A stretch of 64,000 nt of DNA, taken from contig CM067373.1 of assembly GCA_034401795.1 (NCBI GenBank), positions 91,842,996-91,906,995 of the forward strand, written 5' to 3'. The position numbers were made by a program, and so were the translations under genes. A model generated the notes under the pieces. It saw only the letters and a list, made by a program, of their open reading frames with translations, had not been told where the DNA came from and made no database searches. This document shows, in pieces, positions 23,931 to 35,321 of this stretch. Source of the stretch: Chaetoderma sp. LZ-2023a (lineage: Eukaryota > Mollusca > Caudofoveata > Chaetodermatida > Chaetodermatidae). Position 1 is the stretch's first letter; each line of letters starts with the position of its first letter.

Positions 23931-24746
23931 TGTCAAACTAGCAAGGGCACCGATTACAAAGTCGCTTCGGTGCCCATTCATACAATCCGGCTCAACTGCG
24001 GTCTCTGAACCACAACATCAGGCAGCCATTACTAACAATCACTCTCCTACTACACCATGCATGCACCAGCACCCGGTTTCCTCTATGTCGGTTCCCACGA
24101 TGCACACTGCATCCGCAGCACTGACATCTTCACTCTTCGGAAAATGTGATCCAGCAAATTCCGCTTCTACTCAACCTTCTTTTCCATGTAAAACAGCAGT
24201 GGTAGGTTGTAGCACCTCCACTGAACCAACATTTCTGCAAGCACCATGACCCACCGCCAAGGCACTTAACACCTGGTGTCCTTTGGTGGTATGCAACTCA
24301 CAACCCCGTACAGCATCATCTAAAACGTCTACCAGCAGCAGCAGTGATTCCGAAAGGAGGGCTCATTCAGCATCTTGGGTCAGCAAGAAGAAGCATCGTA
24401 CAAAGGATGGAAAACCAGCACACTGCCATTGTTTCTTCTGCGCTTCACATAAACATACCATGATGCATTGTCAAAAATGGCTCGCACAGGTAGCCCTCAC
24501 ATGTGAGCATGAGAATCCTATCCACACTGCTGTGTACACTGCTGTGTACACCAACTCAGCATACACGGAATCAACACCACCACCACCACTATTGCTACCC
24601 CCAACTCCATCATCGCCTATTCAATCGCAGCAGCAGCGACGTCGGGTTGGCCCTTTCCACACTCAGCCACCTAATGCACTCATGGAAGCCATCCAAAAAA
24701 AGCTGACTATATACAGAATGATACCGCACCACCCTCACTTCTGCAA
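23931..24746 (+). pseudogene. gag-pol junction with second zinc knuckle
   Basis: Low-complexity Ser/Thr/Pro-rich frames (24061-24249, 24283-24789) with the CCHC knuckle at 24430-24471 preceded by a basic patch (SKKKHRTKDGK). This probably belongs to the nucleocapsid region. Stops and frame changes on either side prevent a single reading. Confidence 0.55.
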
Positions 24747-25165
24747 ATGGTATCATTGGAAACTTTTCCGCAGGCTCACCATAAGGTAATATATAAGTGT
24801 GCCTGCCTGTTTAGCAGTGTTTCCACCAGTACCACTGTTGACACTGGAGCTTCCATCACCGTCTTTAACAAGCGCTTATATGAGAGCATCCCACCTCATA
24901 AGAAGCCGCCCCTTAGACCTACAAACATATTTTTGCAAACAGCTACAGGAGCCGATGTCCCCGTAGCTGGTACAGTAAACCTCGTAATACAAATAGAGGA
25001 GATGCAATTCATCTAGCGAGTTGTCATCGCCTCAATTCAAATCGATGCCCTGCTTGGTTCTGATTTCCTTCATGCCAGCGAAGCCATCATACATTGCAGA
25101 CAACAGGAATTAGACATACACGGCCGATGGATACACCTTGGACCTGAATAATCACTGTATGACAC
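24747..25165 (+). pseudogene. retropepsin-like protease of the gypsy element
   Basis: The active-site motif VDTGASITVF is at about 24838-24867, and the C-terminal retropepsin signature ALLGSDFL follows at about 25048-25071. A TAG at 25015 lies between the two and a TAA at 25150 follows, so the domain is interrupted. In gypsy elements it processes Gag-Pol. Confidence 0.75.
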
Positions 25166-26270
25166 ATGTGTGGTGATTTTAGCGTCTACCGCACAGATGA
25201 GCCGGGACAGGAAAAGATCTTATGGGCCACCGCACCACAGTTAGGAAATAACACTCACATAGCCATGCTGGAACCCGACCTGGAATACATGATAGCCTCA
25301 CAATGCACCAGTCCCCGTATGATCGTGGACACCACCAACAAGGATCATATACCCTTTCGGGTATTCAATGGCACTGCTGACCCAATAACTCTTGAACCAG
25401 GAGTCCGTTGTGGCCATTTGGTGGATATGATATCACTGGAGACAGCCCCCATCACACTCACACCAGCAATAACTTCCGATGATTTGCCAGAACACCTACA
25501 TGACTTAAATTTGCGTGCCACAGTTGGATTGATGCAATCCCAAAAACAACAAATACAGAAATTACTTTACAATTATCGCGATAGTTTCTCGGCCGAGATA
25601 TGGACCTCGGGGAAACTCATCTTGTACAACACTTCATTGACACCGGAAACAATACTCATTCGACAGCCTGTTCGGCATCTCCCTACACATAAGGAAGTGG
25701 AGGCACACCAACAGTTAGAGGACATGCTGAGGACCGGAATAATTGAGCAATCAGCATCCCCCTGGGCCAGTCCCATTGTACTAGCAGGCAAAAAAGGATG
25801 GATCTGTGCAGTTTTGTATAGACTACTGCCGCCTTAATGATCTTAGCATCAAAGACACCTATCCATTACCACGGATACATCAGGCCTTAGATTCTTTGTC
25901 CGGAGCCAAGTGGTTTTGTACCCTTGATTTAGCTAGTGGGTACTGGGAGGTAGCCATGGATGAGGCTGAAAGGGAGAAGACCGCATTTGTATGTAGAGAC
26001 GGTCTTTTTCAATTCCACAAGATGCCCTACGGCCTGTGCAACGCACCTGGAACATTCGAACATCTCATTTAACAGGTATTAACTACCCTGCAATGGGAAA
26101 TCTGTCTGTGTTACATTGTAATCATCTTTTATCCCTCGTTTGAGCAAACCATTATCCAATTTGGACACCGTGCTATCCTGATTCCACACGGCCAATTTAA
26201 AGCTCAAACCATGGAAATATCATCTTTTCAGACAGAGTGTCGAGTTCCTAGGACACGTCATATCTGGTGA
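25166..26270 (+). pseudogene. pol: reverse transcriptase of the gypsy element, inactivated
   Basis: The segment from 25166 leads into the RT N-terminus (EDMLRTGIIEQSASPWASPI). A frameshift near 25800 moves to the frame with CIDYCRLNDLSIKDTYPLPR, the first catalytic Asp in FCTLDLASGYW, and MPYGLCNAPGTFEHLI, followed by a TAA at 26070. The box that should carry the two catalytic Asp residues (YxDD, near 26110) reads C-Y-I-V-I-I-F, so both are lost. The start of the thumb/connection is recognisable near 26230-26275 only across further frame changes. Confidence 0.85.
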
Positions 26271-26299
26271 TAGAGTGTCTACACAATCGTCAAAAACAA

Positions 26300-26960
26300 A
26301 AGCAGTGGCGGGGTGGCAGACACCGACGTCTGTTACTGATGCCCAGAGTTTCCTAGGTCTCTGTCAGTTCTATCGCCGATATATCCATCATTTCAGTGAG
26401 ATTGCATCACTCATATTTAGGATCATCAAAAAGGATTGACCATTCGAGTGGACGAGTGAGTGTGAAGGTTCCTTCAGGGTGCTGAAGCAACTCTTGACGA
26501 CCGCTCCTATTCTTGCTCATCCCAACCATAACCTCGATTTCATCTTAGACACTAATGCGTCGGCTTACACCATTGGCGCAGTTCTGTCTCGGTCAAGATG
26601 GAATGGAGCAGGTACTGGATTATGGTTCACGTACTCTAAATAAAACAGAGAAACATTATGCGACCACTAAGAGGGAATTGCTAGCCGCTGTCTATTTCGT
26701 CAAGTACTACAAACACTTTGTGTATGGGTGCCCATTTACCATCCATACAGATCACGCCTCACTACGCTGGTTTAGAAACCAAAAAAATCTGGAGGGCCAG
26801 GTAGCGAGGTGGCAGGAATTCCTGCAGGCCTTTAATTTCAATGTCATGCATAGACCCGGCAAATTGCATGGAAATGCTGATGCTTTGAGCAGAATCGTGC
26901 TTGAGGATGAACCGGAAGTGGGCACCACCGTGACACATACAACACAACCACCTCCGGTGT
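26300..26960 (+). pseudogene. connection and RNase H region of the gypsy element
   Basis: Bases 26330-26400 read AQSFLGLCQFYRRYIHHFSE, the standard gypsy connection motif. Bases 26535-26560 encode the FILDTNAS-like start of RNase H, with a frame change near 26590. The 26555 frame then gives YGSRTLNKTEKHYATTKREL (the RNase H Glu region), IHTDHASLRWF (a catalytic Asp region) and GNADALSRI (the final Asp). The main motifs are present but not in one frame. Confidence 0.8.
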
Positions 26961-27186
26961 TCCCCAAATTGTGGTGCGCAGAGTGGAACATGGAGACAGT
27001 TGCTCACGAACAAGCAACAGACATGCAAACACGGAATACATATGCATGGATCCAGGATGTTGTACATCCTTCAAGGGAATCCGTTACACCACTATCTGCA
27101 ACAGCAAAATACTACTACCAGTGGTTCGAAGAATGCCACATACAGGATGGTGTTCTCTACATCAACAACTGCATAGTGATTCCGTA

Positions 27187-28324
27187 GTGATATCGAAACA
27201 GCATATTACAGCAACTACATGATAATGCGGGACACCGAGCTGTTGAGCGGACATTAACACGAATAAAACAAAGATTCCACTGGATCGGGATAAGCGATAG
27301 TGTGAAGGCATGGGTCACCAAACGCATCCCATGTCAAAGACGAGCTGTTGGCCAGCACCATTCCGCACCTCTTCAAATTAAGATCGTTGGTGCACCATGG
27401 GAGCGAGTGGCTATTGATGTGCTCAGACCCTTGAATATGACGGATGAAGGAAACAAGTACATCCTTGTATTACAAGATTATTTTACGATGTGGGTGGAAG
27501 CATTTGTTTTGCCAGACCAAGAGGCATCCACAGTAGTGGAGGTCTTGGCAACTAATGTGTTCTGCCAGTTTGGAATGTCCTATGAGCTGCACTCCGATCA
27601 AGGAAGTAATTTTGATAGCTGGCTGATCTCCGAGCTCTGCAAATTGTTTCATATCATCAAAACAAGGACGACTCCGTATCACCTCCATAGTGATGGGATG
27701 GTGGAGAGATTCAATCGAACTCTAGCTGAGATGCTTACTAAAGAAACATGCCCTGATTGTCGAGATTGGGATCTACGACTCCCATATGATCTCATGGCAT
27801 ACCACACCTCAATACATTCCAGCACGGGTTATACCCCTGCATGGTTAATGCTACGCCGTGAATTAGCTTTACCTCTGCATCTAGCCATGCCCAGGATTCT
27901 GGGAGAGAAAAATTCACCATCTCTCTATGTAGAGCTCATGCAGCAGTGGATAGAACAGGCCCATGAGCTAGTGAGAGCAACTTTATCCCCTGCACACTGG
28001 CGTCAGAAAACATGGCATGACCAGCGGGAGATCTGTATGAAGCGGGGAAAAATGGTTTGGGTTCACAATTCGTGACATTCTGCAAACGTGCCAAGTAAAC
28101 TGAGTTACCAGTGGAAAGACCCCTATGTGGTAGTAGGTAAGAAGTCGGACGTGACCTACCATATCTGCGCTTCGGATGGTCTGACCTCAGTCATCCACTT
28201 CGATCGACTTAAACCATGTGTCAGTGATGGTCCAGTACCACAGCTCAGATTGGGCATTCCACGTGACACCGGTACCCAGACAGATGTCTCTATGGAAACA
28301 AGTATTCCCGAGGTTAGTCCATAG
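27187..28324 (+). pseudogene. integrase of the gypsy element
   Basis: An HHCC-like start (HDNAGHRAVERTL... at 27210-27260) is followed by CQRR near 27335; the first Cys of the expected CxxC is missing. The core from 27390 carries a D,D35E triad: Asp in VAIDVL, Asp in HSDQGSNF, and Glu in MVERFNR exactly 35 residues on. After a TGA at 28073 the frame changes and a C-terminal GPY/F-like segment appears (WKDPYVVVGKKSDVTYHI, then FDRLKPC; 28088-28324). The catalytic core is the best preserved part of the element. Confidence 0.85.
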
Positions 28325-28390
28325 CACTGCGGTGCCAGTTCAATCTCTCTCCTACCAAACCAGGAGCCCAATGAACCATCAACTCAATTA

Positions 28391-29784
28391 ATGCTGAGGA
28401 CGAAAACGAGATACGTACTCGCCCTCTCCCTCCTCAGTGCGGGGTCTACTCGATCTGGGAAGTCTTATCTCGTTTGTGTTGTCCAAGGGGAAGGACGGAA
28501 AAGCTGTTCTGCCGACCTCTTCCCATTCCCACCCACTTCATGCTATTACCCCAATTACACAGTTACCACACGCGGAAGCTGAGGTTGCCCCGGGCCATAC
28601 TTCTTGTGGGGTGGAACATGTCATAAAGAGCATGGAAAGTGATGGATGAGGCCATGGCTTGTTTTGAACAACAGCAAAACCGCACAACTTGGTGTACCTG
28701 TCCACACACCCAAATCGTGCAACCACACACACCCCACCCAAGGTGCCGCCCGTCCAATGGCACCGCCACCGCCCCATCTCCAACATGCGTCTCTCATCTA
28801 TGCAACAAGTTCGGACATCATTCATCCTGTCCATTTCACACTCCACTCGTCGTCTGTTGACTTCCAATTAATGTGCTTCCTACGGGGAAGATGGCGACAA
28901 CCAGAATTTCCGCATTATGTAATACCAACAGCAGCAGCATCCGCCACACAGCCAGCAATCAGTCATCATGTAGCACCAGCCACTATCACGACGGTAGCAC
29001 CAGCACGAACAGCACTGGCAGCACCTGCAGTATTGATACCTACATCGCCTGCCGTTTCCACTCAGGCAGCACCCGCAATAACGCCACCGTCCACATCACC
29101 ACAGCATCAGCATCCATAATTGGCCGGCTAATATCAGTTGTGATTTCCACACCAGTGACCGTATCCGAACAGGGGTTACAGAACATTTCCGATAGATCTA
29201 TATCTCTGTGCAGTTTAATAGTAGATGAGGGGATCCGCCTTACGGAAGCAGTCGCCATCATCACCGTATCACAGAGCAGCAGTACTCCTACAGATCCCGC
29301 AGTTCACAAGCTGACTATGCCAGATCATCCCTACACCGGAAAGAAGAGGATTGTGCATCCAGACATCCGTGCAGTTCCGAGGACGACCGCCAGCAAGTTA
29401 CTGAAAGCAACTAAAATCTGCAAGCTATCTGCCGGCACTGCATCATCATTCACCGCAACGCACCGACTGCTCATCAGTTTCACCCCACTCATCCCACCTA
29501 CAGCCCGAACAACAACCACTACCTCCACAACAACAGTGATGTCAGCAGTTTCCACACCGCCACCAGTTCGCACTTCACCCGGCATCATCTCCGCCACCAC
29601 CATTATTTCAATGGGCACATCCGTACCTTCCTCCAGCATCAGTATACCCGACCTGGGCATAATTAGTAGTGACATTTCGGCAGTGGAGGACCATCCACCA
29701 CGCCCATCCCGTGCAAGTCGGGGAAACTTTACAGCGGATGTTTGTGGACACTATTGCCGAGGTTGCAGCAGGATTTATAAATAG
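28391..29784 (+). pseudogene. Ser/Thr/Pro-rich frame(s) after integrase, function unknown
   Basis: Two overlapping frames are open: 28646-29119 (Ala/Pro/Thr-rich) and 28873-29784 (303 codons, Ser/Thr-rich). The composition resembles the gag linker at 23500-23830. A Cys/His patch (CVSHLCNKFGHHSSC) appears in a third frame near 28780-28840. No signal peptide or transmembrane segment indicates an envelope. The long opening may reflect low-complexity CAC/ACC-rich sequence rather than selection. Confidence 0.4.
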
Positions 29785-30686
29785 GTGTGCGGAAAGTGGA
29801 ACATTTTATTATGTTTATTTTTGAAATACTATTTCGTATTATTATATGTTTTTAAAATTGAAACCTCGTCCCTAGGCTGACTACGGTCATCCTACACAGC
29901 TGTGCAAAATTCTTGCATAGCTGTGTCTCACATAAATAATCGCTGCGGATCCCTGTGTTGTAAACATGTTGTGTGCGATGTAAGTACACAACGCACCATA
30001 GTGAATATGTCCTATTACCATCATGCAGTCTCAGCTATGCTGGGGCTGCCTGATAAACTAGCCTTTTTCATTTATTATTATTACTATTTTTCTTATTATT
30101 TTTCTTCCCACGTCAGAATGACGGAACGGATTGTGGGTTAGCGGAAGCTATCTATGCAGATCCGTAATAACGGGTCGCATTAATAATCAATATACATATC
30201 TGTATGTGCATCCCTTTATTTGCCCAGGGTGCACATGCAATTACATATTTATCTGTGATATACTGCGATAGTATATATATCATAATACATTTTATCTGTG
30301 TAATTATGGTATGTTGGAGCTTGGGGCTGTTCTCTGCGGAAATTTAATTATCCGCATCCGAGAGAACACCCATGCGAGCTATTGTTTAGGTTGCTCTTGG
30401 ACCGAATAAAATTATGCACGCACCTTGATATTAAAAAAAAGAAGAAAAGACCTGGAAAAATAATTCCAGGTCAAAAATCAAAACTAAAAGTATGCCTCCC
30501 TCCCAAACCCTTTCGCACCCTATGTGCTCTTTCTTATGAACACGCATCTCTTGCATCACTCCTCTTGGCTATGCACCTACTCGGGAAGCCTATAATTCCC
30601 GCCTGGCTTGCTCCTGTGCATTCGATCCGTGATGCGTTGATCGTTTGTCACAGGTTTCAAACTAGGAGGGGGGGGGGGGGGGTGTG
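29785..30686 (+). other. 3' noncoding region of the gypsy element
   Basis: AT-rich, with an AATAAA signal at about 30406 (GACCGAATAAAATTATG) and a purine-rich run at 30434-30450 that could be a decayed polypurine tract, though it lies more than 200 bp before the LTR start. A G run (30667-30682) directly precedes the LTR-type start motif at 30687. There is no gene. Confidence 0.5.
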
Positions 30687-31195
30687 TGTAGCCCGGATGG
30701 GTACCGGCTGTCCCAGCTAAGCCATTTCGAATTCGCTCCAAGCACGCCCCCCCCCCCGGCCTGGGTAGGATAATATGTATATATAAGCCCTATGAGAGAG
30801 GTGTTTGTTAAAAATGGCTAAGTCCGTTAAACTGTGTGGTGCACATGTGCGCGCGTCAGAGCTTCCCTGACAGCACGTCTCGGAATTGGAAGTGAGTGCA
30901 TGCTTTTAGTGTACCGAGTAGGTACCCGTAAGTGACTTTAACTATATTGTCCTCGTTGTTCTTGGTACTGATCAAGACTGGAATGAAACGCGGATTTCTG
31001 AACCGTTTAAATTATTAAAATCGGCTCAGAAACGGCTGACTTATCATCGAAAATCCCGTTAAATTATTTTCAAAATATTTCTTGACGTGGTAATCGCGTG
31101 TATGTATAAATAAATAAGGAATAGCCATGTCACCATTTCTGTCTGCACGCTGATTGGCTACTTCTCAGCCGCCCACTATCTGAGGCCCCTGGCTC

Positions 31196-31217
31196 TGACG
31201 TCATGAGTAGTATAAAG
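31196..31217 (+). promoter_or_regulatory. LTR promoter: CRE plus TATA box
   Basis: TGACGTCA (31196-31203) lies 7 bp before TATAAAG (31211-31217). The same spacing and sequence are seen in the inverted copy (1822-1843). Confidence 0.65.
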
Positions 31218-31614
31218 GTGGTGAAAAATCGAGAATCAGAAGCATCACCGGCGTGGAAGACGGCCCGCGCAGGATGACTGGACTATTGGGATAGACGTGT
31301 GTAACTGCTAACCTACGGTGAAACCTACATCATCCGGTGCCATTCGGATTTCAGCTCACCCACGGTGGTAAGGAGTCCTCAGCTTCCATAGTTTTTGTAC
31401 ACCCCCAGACGGCCATCCGGGGTAATAAACTAACTTATATAATCTCCCGCATCCAGACCTTTCCAAGGGAGTCTTTCCATCGGAGGGCCGCGCAGGCCCA
31501 GATGTAATTCTACGGAATGTAGAGCTGATGGTGATTCTTGGTGGATGACTTGCCGGATCTGCCAACCACGCTGAAAAGTGGACTTCAACTTCCGCACTGC
31601 ATGTTGTGTGTGCA

Positions 31615-31854
31615 TTAATTAACTTTTGACCAGTCTGGGTGAACTTTGCCTGGTGTGCCACAATAGCTATGGGACGTACCCCGCACAGTGTGCCAGTTAT
31701 TGTAGATGCAAAACATTATATAAGCACCCCTCCCTGTTAATGGGTTGCCTTCAACTTTCATATTACCATCGCCGGATGGAAACTTTACAAAAAACTGTTT
31801 AGATTCTGTATGAGTGAAATGACTATCTAATGGATATCCCCTGAACCGTTCCAT
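31615..31854 (-). pseudogene. unrecognised coding-like fragment
   Basis: The 79-residue minus-strand frame starts MERFRGYPLDSHFTHTESKQ and includes GNPLTGRGAYIMFCIYNNWH. Its aromatic-rich, non-repetitive composition looks like protein. It sits in a block absent from the sister repeat at 1-2381. A second frame (31356-31661, minus) follows with less convincing composition. I do not recognise a family. Confidence 0.35.
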
Positions 31855-32657
31855 TATCTGTCCAAAGAATGTGCTCTATCCAACCTGCCTCGAGCAGTCA
31901 GCTTCTGGAGACCTGCTTGCCTTGTCTTCCTGCGGAAATCTTTCCAGCTTTAGAGATCATGCCATCTCACGCTACTCATATGCTAGCGCCTCAATTTCAG
32001 TAACTTGTGAACTTGTTCCGTACCGATGACCAATAGGTACTCAAGTAGTTATACTATTGAACAATTAATTATTATTTCTGTATAATGGTACTGATAACTA
32101 ATAGGTACCTTACTGGTCTTAGGACCGCATCTTTATAATTTCTGTTATTGTGAATATTATCCTTGTTTACTGTGGGTGCTTTCAACTAGCCGCACCGTAG
32201 GGTCCAATGACTTGTGATTATAATCATTATATTCGTTAAATTGTGTATTGGTTAGTTATGTATATGGCAAGTAGCCATCTAGTTAATGTTTTATTTATTT
32301 ATAAAAACTCTAGACTGCAGTACGCTAGGAAATACTATACAGCAACACATATATCCGCATCACGATTCCCGCCAGCATCAATTTTACACTGAGGTCGCTG
32401 ATCATGCTCTAAATGTTTAAGCCTGACATGTTACCGACTAAACCTAGCTGTTCAGCTCGATAGGATAGGTTTAAAGTGGTTAGGGACAATTTCGCCAGTA
32501 GACACGCATAGTGTACACCTCTTTTCCAGTTGTTGTGGTAATGTAGCCCCCCCCCCCCCCCCCGGCAAGGTTGTGTAAAATTGGCCAGTTACCTATAGGG
32601 ACTCGTCTATTTATTGAGTGATTGTCTCTTTCCACGATCCACCAGCCGCATGGCTTA

Positions 32658-33036
32658 TTAATTGTCTGGATTCCCGATCAACACGTTGACCGGATCCGAC
32701 CTTGGGAAACTATCGGAGGTTTCTGAGTGGTGATAGTTAAAGTGCCAATTTACATACATGCCCCCTCGTGTCTTCGGATAATTATTAGGTAGATCCCCTG
32801 CCAAAGTAGGAAGCACTGTGAAATAATAGTAATATTAATTTATATGTTGTAATACCAGTCTGCAGTGCATCTCTGGGCATCATGGAATATAACCCTAATG
32901 ACAGGTCAAATGTTAGCTCCGTAGCACGCTGTGACGGACGAGATGCGGATCTCCATCCAACTCGTTGTAGTGTCTGGGTGAGGCCGTAGAATCCCACCAC
33001 GCCCTTACGGGAAGGACACTCGCGGTGGATATCCAT
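32658..33036 (-). pseudogene. unrecognised coding-like fragment with a possible 40-nt intron
   Basis: The minus-strand frame from 33036 (MDIHRECPSRKGVVGFYGLT) runs to LQT at 32857. Removing 32855-32816, a 40-nt AT-rich segment with GT...TTTCACAG borders, joins in frame to a second stretch that reads LPTLAGDLPNNYPKTRGG and continues with MYVNWHFNYHHSE before a TAA at 32658-32660. The in-frame join across splice-like borders suggests a genuine, once spliced gene. Its position between fragments at 31615-31854 and 33374-34177 on the same strand suggests one larger decayed locus. Confidence 0.4.
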
Positions 33037-33373
33037 CTCTCCATCCCCACCATAATGACATGCCAGTATTTAAATTTGCTTATGTGAACTGTGAAACTCG
33101 TTTAGTGATGTTATATGTGGTTGCGGAGCTGGGCAACCAGATCATTATTTGATTCGGGAGCTTTGTTCTGTAACATGTACGCACACTATCCTTGGAGGTA
33201 GATGGTATGCAGGGCAACCTCAAGGAAGGCGGGCATCTGTGCCCAATGGATAAACATAACTAAAAGTTAGGTAGTAAACCCTGCCACTTGTCGCCAAAGC
33301 TTGTTTTCGTTACTAACAACCAAATGATAGGTTAGGATGTAGCAGAAGGCCCACATAAATAAAGCGGCAACTA

Positions 33374-33555
33374 CTAATGCAGTAACTTTGGAACTACATA
33401 AGACTGTGACCTGGGAATTCTTCGGAAATCGTTCATCCCATCTTCACGTAAACAAGCATACAACACCTTAACAGTAGCTTCGCTAGGATTTTCAGCACTT
33501 AGCATTTTTTGTTGAACAAAAAGAGTGGCCCTTTTTGCCAGCTCTTTTCCTCCAC
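33374..33555 (-). pseudogene. unrecognised coding-like fragment
   Basis: About 60 codons on the minus strand are open: GKELAKRATLFVQQKMLSAE, then ATVKVLYACLREDGMND, ending KLLH before TAG at 33374-33376. It has charged, helix-like composition and no known family. Neighbouring minus-strand fragments suggest the same decayed locus. Confidence 0.3.
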
Positions 33556-33854
33556 TTCAGCGTTGAAGGCATTTTCCGGTGACAGAGGCCCATGCGAGGC
33601 ACTCCTCTCGCAACAACAATACTTTCTTTGTGTGTGTTAGGGGTATACTAGTTTATATTATCATATTATAGTGACTTCGTTGCGGAAACTCTCTCTTGCG
33701 GGGATACCTCTGTGGATTCAAGGATCTGTGTGGTTCCTCCGGCGAAACCACATGGAAAGAACACCGGATGGCTCTATGTTGTGTATTACTGTGCTCATTT
33801 ACTGTCAAACGCATAAAACTGTTTGTATAGTATTATTACATTTATACTGTTTAA

Positions 33855-34177
33855 TTAACCTCTTATCCATTGCTCTAAATTAGAATGGACAGACATACCA
33901 GTGACACAAATAGTTGGGATGACATCGTGTGGTCTAATCTCGGCAGCAATGGTCGCACGGCCCCACTGGAACATCAGTGTTCTACGGGCTCTAGAGGCCA
34001 GTCTTTGTACCTTCCGGAGAGATGCGATACGGGATCCACAACCCCAAGATCCGCAGCTAACCACCTCTCCCGTACATCGTGCACTCGCAGTGTGATGGAT
34101 AGGAACATCATGGCGGACCAGTGCGTACCCCGCAAGCTACAAATGAGACCTGGAATCAGGGACTCGATAGATGCCAA
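33855..34177 (-). pseudogene. unrecognised coding-like fragment (relative of 21695-22389)
   Basis: Overlapping minus-strand frames read ASIESLIPGLICSLRG at 34177 and, in a second frame to 33855, TLMFQWGRATIAAEIRPHDV. The DNA is similar to 22100-22240. A poly(G) run at 34211-34230 interrupts the upstream side. Confidence 0.35.
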
Positions 34178-34864
34178 TCAAACCAATGACTTCTTGTATT
34201 CTTCAGTTGGACGGGGGGGGGGGGGGGGGGCGGTCGTCTGGACTGGGGAACATTATCCATGCAGTAGAGCTCGCTGTTCTAGCAATCTACGTCATCACAG
34301 CTTATATTAGTTCCTGTACTCGTTTCGGAGACCCGCCACTGCCGTGAACGCCGACTCAATTTTTATAAGCCCTGCACCAACATGGGCTAATAAACTAAAT
34401 CAGAAATAAGGTCTCCCATCCACCATCTCGCATCCCGATTTCGGCCGTACCAACCAAAATTATCATGTGAAATGATTGGCCTGTACTGATGTCTCGCCAA
34501 ACCTGCCATACCATGCTGACCAATGCAAACTAGATGTAGCACGTATCTAGGGCATTAGCATGTTTTAACTTTCATTCTTGCCTGCGAACATTGCCTTCAG
34601 TGCCGCTAATGAGCTAAGCGGCGCCGATCGTCTTGTGCTGTAAATCTATAACTTAGCCTCTTCAGCAATAGAGGCATCTTCACTTCAGCACCAAGTTTCG
34701 TGTGCTTCAACTACGCAGTAAATTAGACTGTTATGCTACTTGTGTTATTAGACGATGAAGCGCCAACAACATCGAACTGCACTGATTCCAGAGAACTTCG
34801 CCAACAGACGCCAACATGTGCTGATGACTAACAGGTGCCAACAACCAACTTTGCCATTGAATCC

Positions 34865-35025
34865 CGGACAAAACCCCACCAGACAAAATCCCACTGAACA
34901 TAATCCCACTGGACAAAATCCCACCAGACATAATCCCACGGGACAAAACCCTACCTGGACAAAATCCCACCCAGACATAATTCCACCTGGACAAAATCCC
35001 ACCAGACAAAATCTCACCTGCACAT
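34865..35025. repeat. ~15-bp minisatellite
   Basis: Units of GGACAAAATCCCACC and the variant AGACATAATCCCACT repeat about ten times with small changes. Confidence 0.9.
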
Positions 35026-35059
35026 AATATCAATTTGTAAAATCGCTACCATTGAATCA

Positions 35060-35060
35060 T

Positions 35061-35122
<62 letters not shown>
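35060..35122. repeat. (TAG)n microsatellite
   Basis: About 20 uninterrupted TAG/GTA units, ending in GTGGCAGAAC. Confidence 0.95.
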
Positions 35123-35124
<2 letters not shown>

Positions 35125-35321
35125 CAGAACAGCTTTGCGCGTAACTTGTTTGCTGAAAAAGTTGGTTAAAACGTTGGGTGAAATAGAGTAATGTTCTATT
35201 TTCCAGCACAGCAAAGTTTTGTGCTGGTACTAACATGGTTGTACTATGTTCACACAATGCAGCCCCTTTAATCCTTTTCACATCTTTATCTATCTATCAC
35301 TATCTTGGATGTATGATTGCT

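Larger units (their letters stand above)
22382..30686 (+). mobile_element. degenerate Ty3/gypsy LTR retrotransposon
   Basis: The order is 5' LTR remnant, gag, protease, RT, RNase H, integrase, a Ser/Thr/Pro-rich 3' frame, then the LTR-type repeat at 30687. Integrase after RNase H is the gypsy order. At least five frame changes and several stops interrupt gag-pol, and the RT active-site box is lost, so the element cannot move on its own. The 5' and 3' repeats belong to one family but differ in length, so the element boundaries are approximate. Confidence 0.8.
30687..32600 (+). repeat. direct copy of the long LTR-type repeat
   Basis: It begins TGTAGCCCGGATGGGTACCGG and matches the inverted copy at 1-2381 and the 5' partial at 22382-22745. 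It contains the conserved CRE/TATA module (31196-31217) and the block GGTTAGTTATGTATATGGCA (32251) also seen inverted near 385-405. The 31660-32030 segment is unique to this copy and holds minus-strand coding-like sequence. A poly(C) run at 32550-32569 interrupts the palindrome seen intact at 23-103. Confidence 0.65.
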
